Of a stretch of 7,386 nucleotides of DNA, positions 6,069 through 7,386 are shown one piece after another. The notes beneath the pieces are model-generated. The model was not told the origin of the DNA and did not search any database. It saw only the letters and a list, made by a program, of their open reading frames with translations. The position numbers were made by a program, and so were the translations under genes. This DNA comes from an uncultured Veillonella sp. Its GTDB lineage: Bacteria; Bacillota; Negativicutes; Veillonellales; Veillonellaceae. The stretch spans positions 1 through 7,386 of the forward strand of contig CALGLI010000004.1 of NCBI GenBank assembly GCA_937930265.1, read 5' to 3'. Within the stretch, counting starts at the first letter, position 1, and the number at the start of each line of letters is the position of its first letter.

Positions 6069-6102
6069 TTCTAAAATTCGTTTCGAATGATCGATAGATA
6101 TC

Positions 6103-6107
6103 CCTCC
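6103..6107 (-). promoter_or_regulatory. Orphaned Shine-Dalgarno of abiEi
   Basis: GGAGG (within AAGGAGGG) lies 7 nt before the in-frame ATC codon at 6095-6093 and 34 nt before the first ATG (6068). Its position marks the ancestral start of abiEi. Confidence 0.7.
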
Positions 6108-6135
6108 TTATTAAAACGTTAAATTTTACTTTCTT

Positions 6136-6150
6136 GCTTTAAATTATAGC
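6136..6150. promoter_or_regulatory. Candidate AbiEi operator over the -10 box
   Basis: A 15-nt inverted repeat, GCT.TAA-T-TTA.AGC, with 6 of 7 pairs matched, lies across the -10 box of the abiE promoter. AbiEi antitoxins are known to repress their own promoter through inverted repeats. The site is short, so this is a suggestion only. Confidence 0.3.
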
Positions 6151-6970
6151 GCAACAAAGCATTAAAGTAAACATTATATTAACCGTTTCACACATTCCAT
6201 AATGCTTATACAGCTCTTGTAAAGTAATACTAATACCTTTATCTTCATACGCTTGTTTTCTCTTTTTAAATAAACCTTGCAGCATCTCTTTTTTATCCGA
6301 ATCTATAGCATAATGAATTTTTCTATGACACGTTGGACATAAACAAATTATATTTCCTACAAAGTCCAAGCTATTTTCATAAAAGTCTTGTACCGCCATT
6401 GGAATTAAATGATACGCTTCCATATAAGGGTTATTATCAAATTCTGACGTAAACGTTATATGATCCGCATCCATATCGCACTTCCAGTTTGCCATTTGCC
6501 TCTTGTGCAATTCTTGGATTACGAGGATATATAAATCTGTTATTTAAAAAAACTTTTTCAGGTCTTTTGCCAGAATCAGTACCCAACTCTACTTCATCTA
6601 AGAAATTAATTGATAGTTTTCTATCATCAACATAATCTGTTTCTAAATATTCTAATAAAAAGCGATAAAATGCAGATAATGATGCTGAATAAAAGTTACC
6701 TATTTTTCTGTTAAATACATACATTTCTGGAGTTTTGATAAATGTATCAAGTTTAAAAAAGCAATCATAATATAATTCATATGCATATAGTAAACGAATA
6801 ATAAAGTCAGTATAGCTTCTGGGTTTTCTTATATTTTTCCTAACCTTTCCAGCTAGTATACTTTCTCTAGTAACAAACTCTTTATATTCATCAAAAAGTC
6901 CATTCCCTCGCATCACATATTCTTGATACTTTATATCATTTTTCTTTAATTTATGAAATATTGTATCCAC
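6139..6970 (-). pseudogene. HNH endonuclease, split by a frameshift
   Basis: The first part starts at GTG 6970 (GGGGGA upstream, 40 nt after the HpaII-like stop). It runs in one frame to RNPRIAQEA (about residues 150-158), then becomes nonsense and stops at 6437. The continuation is in another frame, from about 6497: ANWKCDMDADHITF, MEAYHLIPM, NIICLCPTCHRKIH, down to LQELYKHYG, ending at 6139. Together they make one HNH nuclease of roughly 280 residues with an alpha-helical N-terminal domain and a C-terminal beta-beta-alpha metal domain. The shift lies around 6495-6500. Family members usually have about three residues between the EA and AN, so a 5-nt loss (net -2) fits best, though +1 also restores the frame. 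The first His of the expected EAHHLIP is Tyr here. The last 17 or so residues are read from the abiE promoter region. Role inferred: restriction or phage defence. Confidence 0.85.
6143..6171 (-). promoter_or_regulatory. Promoter of the abiE operon
   Basis: On the minus strand TTTACT (6171-6166, 4 of 6) and a perfect TATAAT (6148-6143) are separated by 17 nt. They lie about 35 nt upstream of the abiEi Shine-Dalgarno core. The promoter sits inside the last codons of the HNH-endonuclease reading frame, suggesting that frame now runs past its original end. Confidence 0.6.
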
Positions 6971-7010
6971 ATATCCCCCAATAATGCTAAATGAAATATA
7001 AGATTGAACT

Positions 7011-7386
7011 TTATTTAAATCGTATTTGCAAATTTAAATTTATATAATCTTCTCCATCTTCACTATATACTTCTCCAAATTCATGTCTCGAGGTAGATGC
7101 TGTCTCATACTTAGTATTCTTCAATAGATACTCTTCAAAACTATTTCTATTATATATATGGTAAGCAAGAACATTACCTTCTTTTGTTACAATTATATAT
7201 CCTCCAGTTGCCTCATCAATACCATCCCAAATAGTCCCTGGTTTCATCCCTAATGCAACCGCTGTCAAAAACTTTTTAAATTTATACCGATATGCATTTA
7301 CATTTCCATACTTCATAGGGTTTTCAAATTCAAGCTTTTCTACCAATTTATCACAATCGCTAATACCATCCTTATAAAAATATAAT
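7011..7386 (-). CDS. HpaII-family type II restriction endonuclease, C-terminal part (runs off the edge)
   Basis: The frame is open from the right edge to TAA at 7013-7011, giving about 124 C-terminal residues. A TTG at 7346 could be taken as a start, but the frame continues upstream without a stop (YFYKDGISDCDKLVEKLEFE), so the real start lies outside the window. The sequence fits the end of the HpaII restriction endonuclease family: KFKKFLTAVALGM, WDGIDEATGGYIIV, YHIYNRNSFEEYLL, TASTSRHEFG, and the terminal NLNLQIRF. Family knowledge: HpaII cuts CCGG and is protected by a cognate C5-cytosine methyltransferase, which should lie beyond 7386 if present. Identification is from recognised motifs, not a search; no lesion is visible in the part shown. 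Confidence 0.75.
   Translation of the reverse strand, partial: LYFYKDGISDCDKLVEKLEFENPMKYGNVNAYRYKFKKFLTAVALGMKPGTIWDGIDEATGGYIIVTKEGNVLAYHIYNRNSFEEYLLKNTKYETASTSRHEFGEVYSEDGEDYINLNLQIRFK

Noticed and set aside
7011..7346. A separate 111-residue protein starting at TTG 7346
   Set aside because: The frame is open with family-like sequence up to the window edge, so this is the C-terminal end of a longer gene.
1..7386. Depletion of CCGG (two sites seen by eye) as a trace of HpaII-type restriction
   Set aside because: GGCC, with the same composition, is about equally rare by eye, so the shortage is not specific. A genome-wide Markov-corrected count would be needed.

Overview
The window reads as a chromosomal stretch of a low-to-moderate GC Firmicute. 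The gene order (a laccase-domain protein, then YggS, SepF, ProC and YlmH) and the protein style point to Negativicutes, probably Veillonella or a close relative. That placement is inference from general familiarity with these proteins, not a database match. Every supported gene lies on the minus strand, so transcription runs from high to low coordinates.

Housekeeping half (1-3681). pgeF (2788-3681) is followed by a 318-nt AT-rich, palindrome-rich gap. Then comes a tightly packed group: yggS (1780-2469), sepF (1262-1765), proC (427-1245) and the start of ylmH (1-437, cut by the window edge). The genes are separated by 0-16 nt or overlap, and each later gene has a good Shine-Dalgarno sequence. 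This is the familiar Firmicute cluster next to the cell-division genes. It combines PLP homeostasis (YggS), septum assembly (SepF), proline synthesis (ProC) and an S4-family RNA-binding protein (YlmH).

Accessory half (3728-7386). Base composition becomes visibly more AT-rich and almost every gene carries damage. From the upstream (right) end, the C-terminus of an apparently intact HpaII-family restriction endonuclease enters from beyond the edge (7011-7386). It is followed 40 nt later by an HNH endonuclease gene split by a frameshift (6139-6970). Next is an AbiE-type (type IV toxin-antitoxin) pair. abiEi (antitoxin) has a perfect Shine-Dalgarno sequence facing an ATC where its start codon should be. 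abiEii (nucleotidyltransferase toxin) has an in-frame TGA at codon 40, upstream of its catalytic motif, and runs past its expected end into the next gene. The toxin and antitoxin still overlap by the usual ATGA. Next is a 209-residue exported protein with two BamE/BLIP-like half repeats, followed by a truncated copy of the same gene. That copy keeps the signal peptide, has lost about 128 internal codons and retains a frameshifted C-terminal scrap.

The overall picture is a decaying defence island (restriction, HNH nuclease, abortive infection) and a duplicated exported-protein gene next to an essential division operon. I did not find a clearly new intact system. The points most worth following up are the linked lesions in the defence genes, the truncated secreted paralogue, and the long palindrome with competing hairpins in front of yggS.
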